Shown piece by piece: positions 5,762-5,812 of a stretch of 5,812 bases of DNA. Source of the stretch: an uncultured Bacteroidales bacterium (lineage in GTDB: Bacteria > Bacteroidota > Bacteroidia > Bacteroidales > JAUNSR01); assembly GCA_947074165.1 (NCBI GenBank), contig CAMTOT010000204.1:1-5812 (forward strand), read 5' to 3'. How positions within the stretch are numbered: position 1 is the first letter of the stretch; each line of letters opens with the position of its first letter. Made by a program: the position numbers and the translations under genes. The notes below the pieces were generated by a model. That model ran no database searches, had not been told where the DNA came from, and worked only from the letters and a program-made list of their open reading frames with translations.

Positions 5762-5812
5762 AGATCGGAAGAGCGTCGTGTAGGGAAAGAGTGTACGGCC
5801 TGGTGTAGATCT
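5762..5812 (+). other. Illumina TruSeq-type adapter with index (sequencing artefact)
   Basis: Positions 5762-5794 match the 33-base TruSeq adapter that starts AGATCGGAAGAGC and continues into GTCGTGTAGGGAAAGAGTGT (the reverse complement of the read 1 primer). Then come eight bases, acggcctg (5795-5802), where the i5 index sits, and GTGTAGATCT (5803-5812), the start of the P5 segment. The order, spacing and sequence fit an indexed library molecule read through its insert end. This stretch is not part of the organism's genome, and the contig's true end is at about 5761. Confidence 0.98.

Overview
The window reads as ordinary chromosomal DNA from a member of the Bacteroidota, most likely Bacteroidales. 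Three things point there: promoters of the form TTG/TTTG, 19 bases, TAnnTTTG; AT-rich DNA with almost no Shine-Dalgarno sites; and an HU-like DNA-binding protein fused to a winged helix, a type typical of that group. The genus cannot be told from the sequence. The last 51 bases are not biological: they are Illumina library adapter, including what looks like an 8-base index.

Layout, left to right. Positions 1-82 hold the start of an unidentified minus-strand gene. A G-poor, AT-rich gap follows, ending in a hairpin terminator. A minus-strand gene (433-1056) encodes the HU-winged-helix protein. It is divergent from asnB (asparagine synthetase B, 1565-3232), and the gap between them holds a GC-richer cluster of palindromic motifs, an AT-rich repeat set and a good asnB promoter. 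asnB converges on rlmH (3292-3765, minus) across a shared terminator hairpin. rlmH is divergent from nadC (3832-4677) across a 66-base gap whose nadC promoter overlaps a small palindrome. A strong hairpin ends nadC.

After nadC the DNA becomes visibly more AT-rich. A family 8 glycosyltransferase (4762-5706) is followed two bases later by the first 17 codons of a family 2 glycosyltransferase, which is then cut off by the adapter. These two look like the first genes of a cell-surface polysaccharide or lipopolysaccharide operon next to the conserved asnB/rlmH/nadC block.

asnB, rlmH and nadC are housekeeping functions (asparagine synthesis, ribosome modification, NAD synthesis) with no obvious joint role. 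The least explained parts are the HU-winged-helix regulator with the motif cluster just upstream of it, which may be an autoregulatory operator. I found no CRISPR array, tRNA, rRNA, insertion sequence or convincing new multi-gene system.
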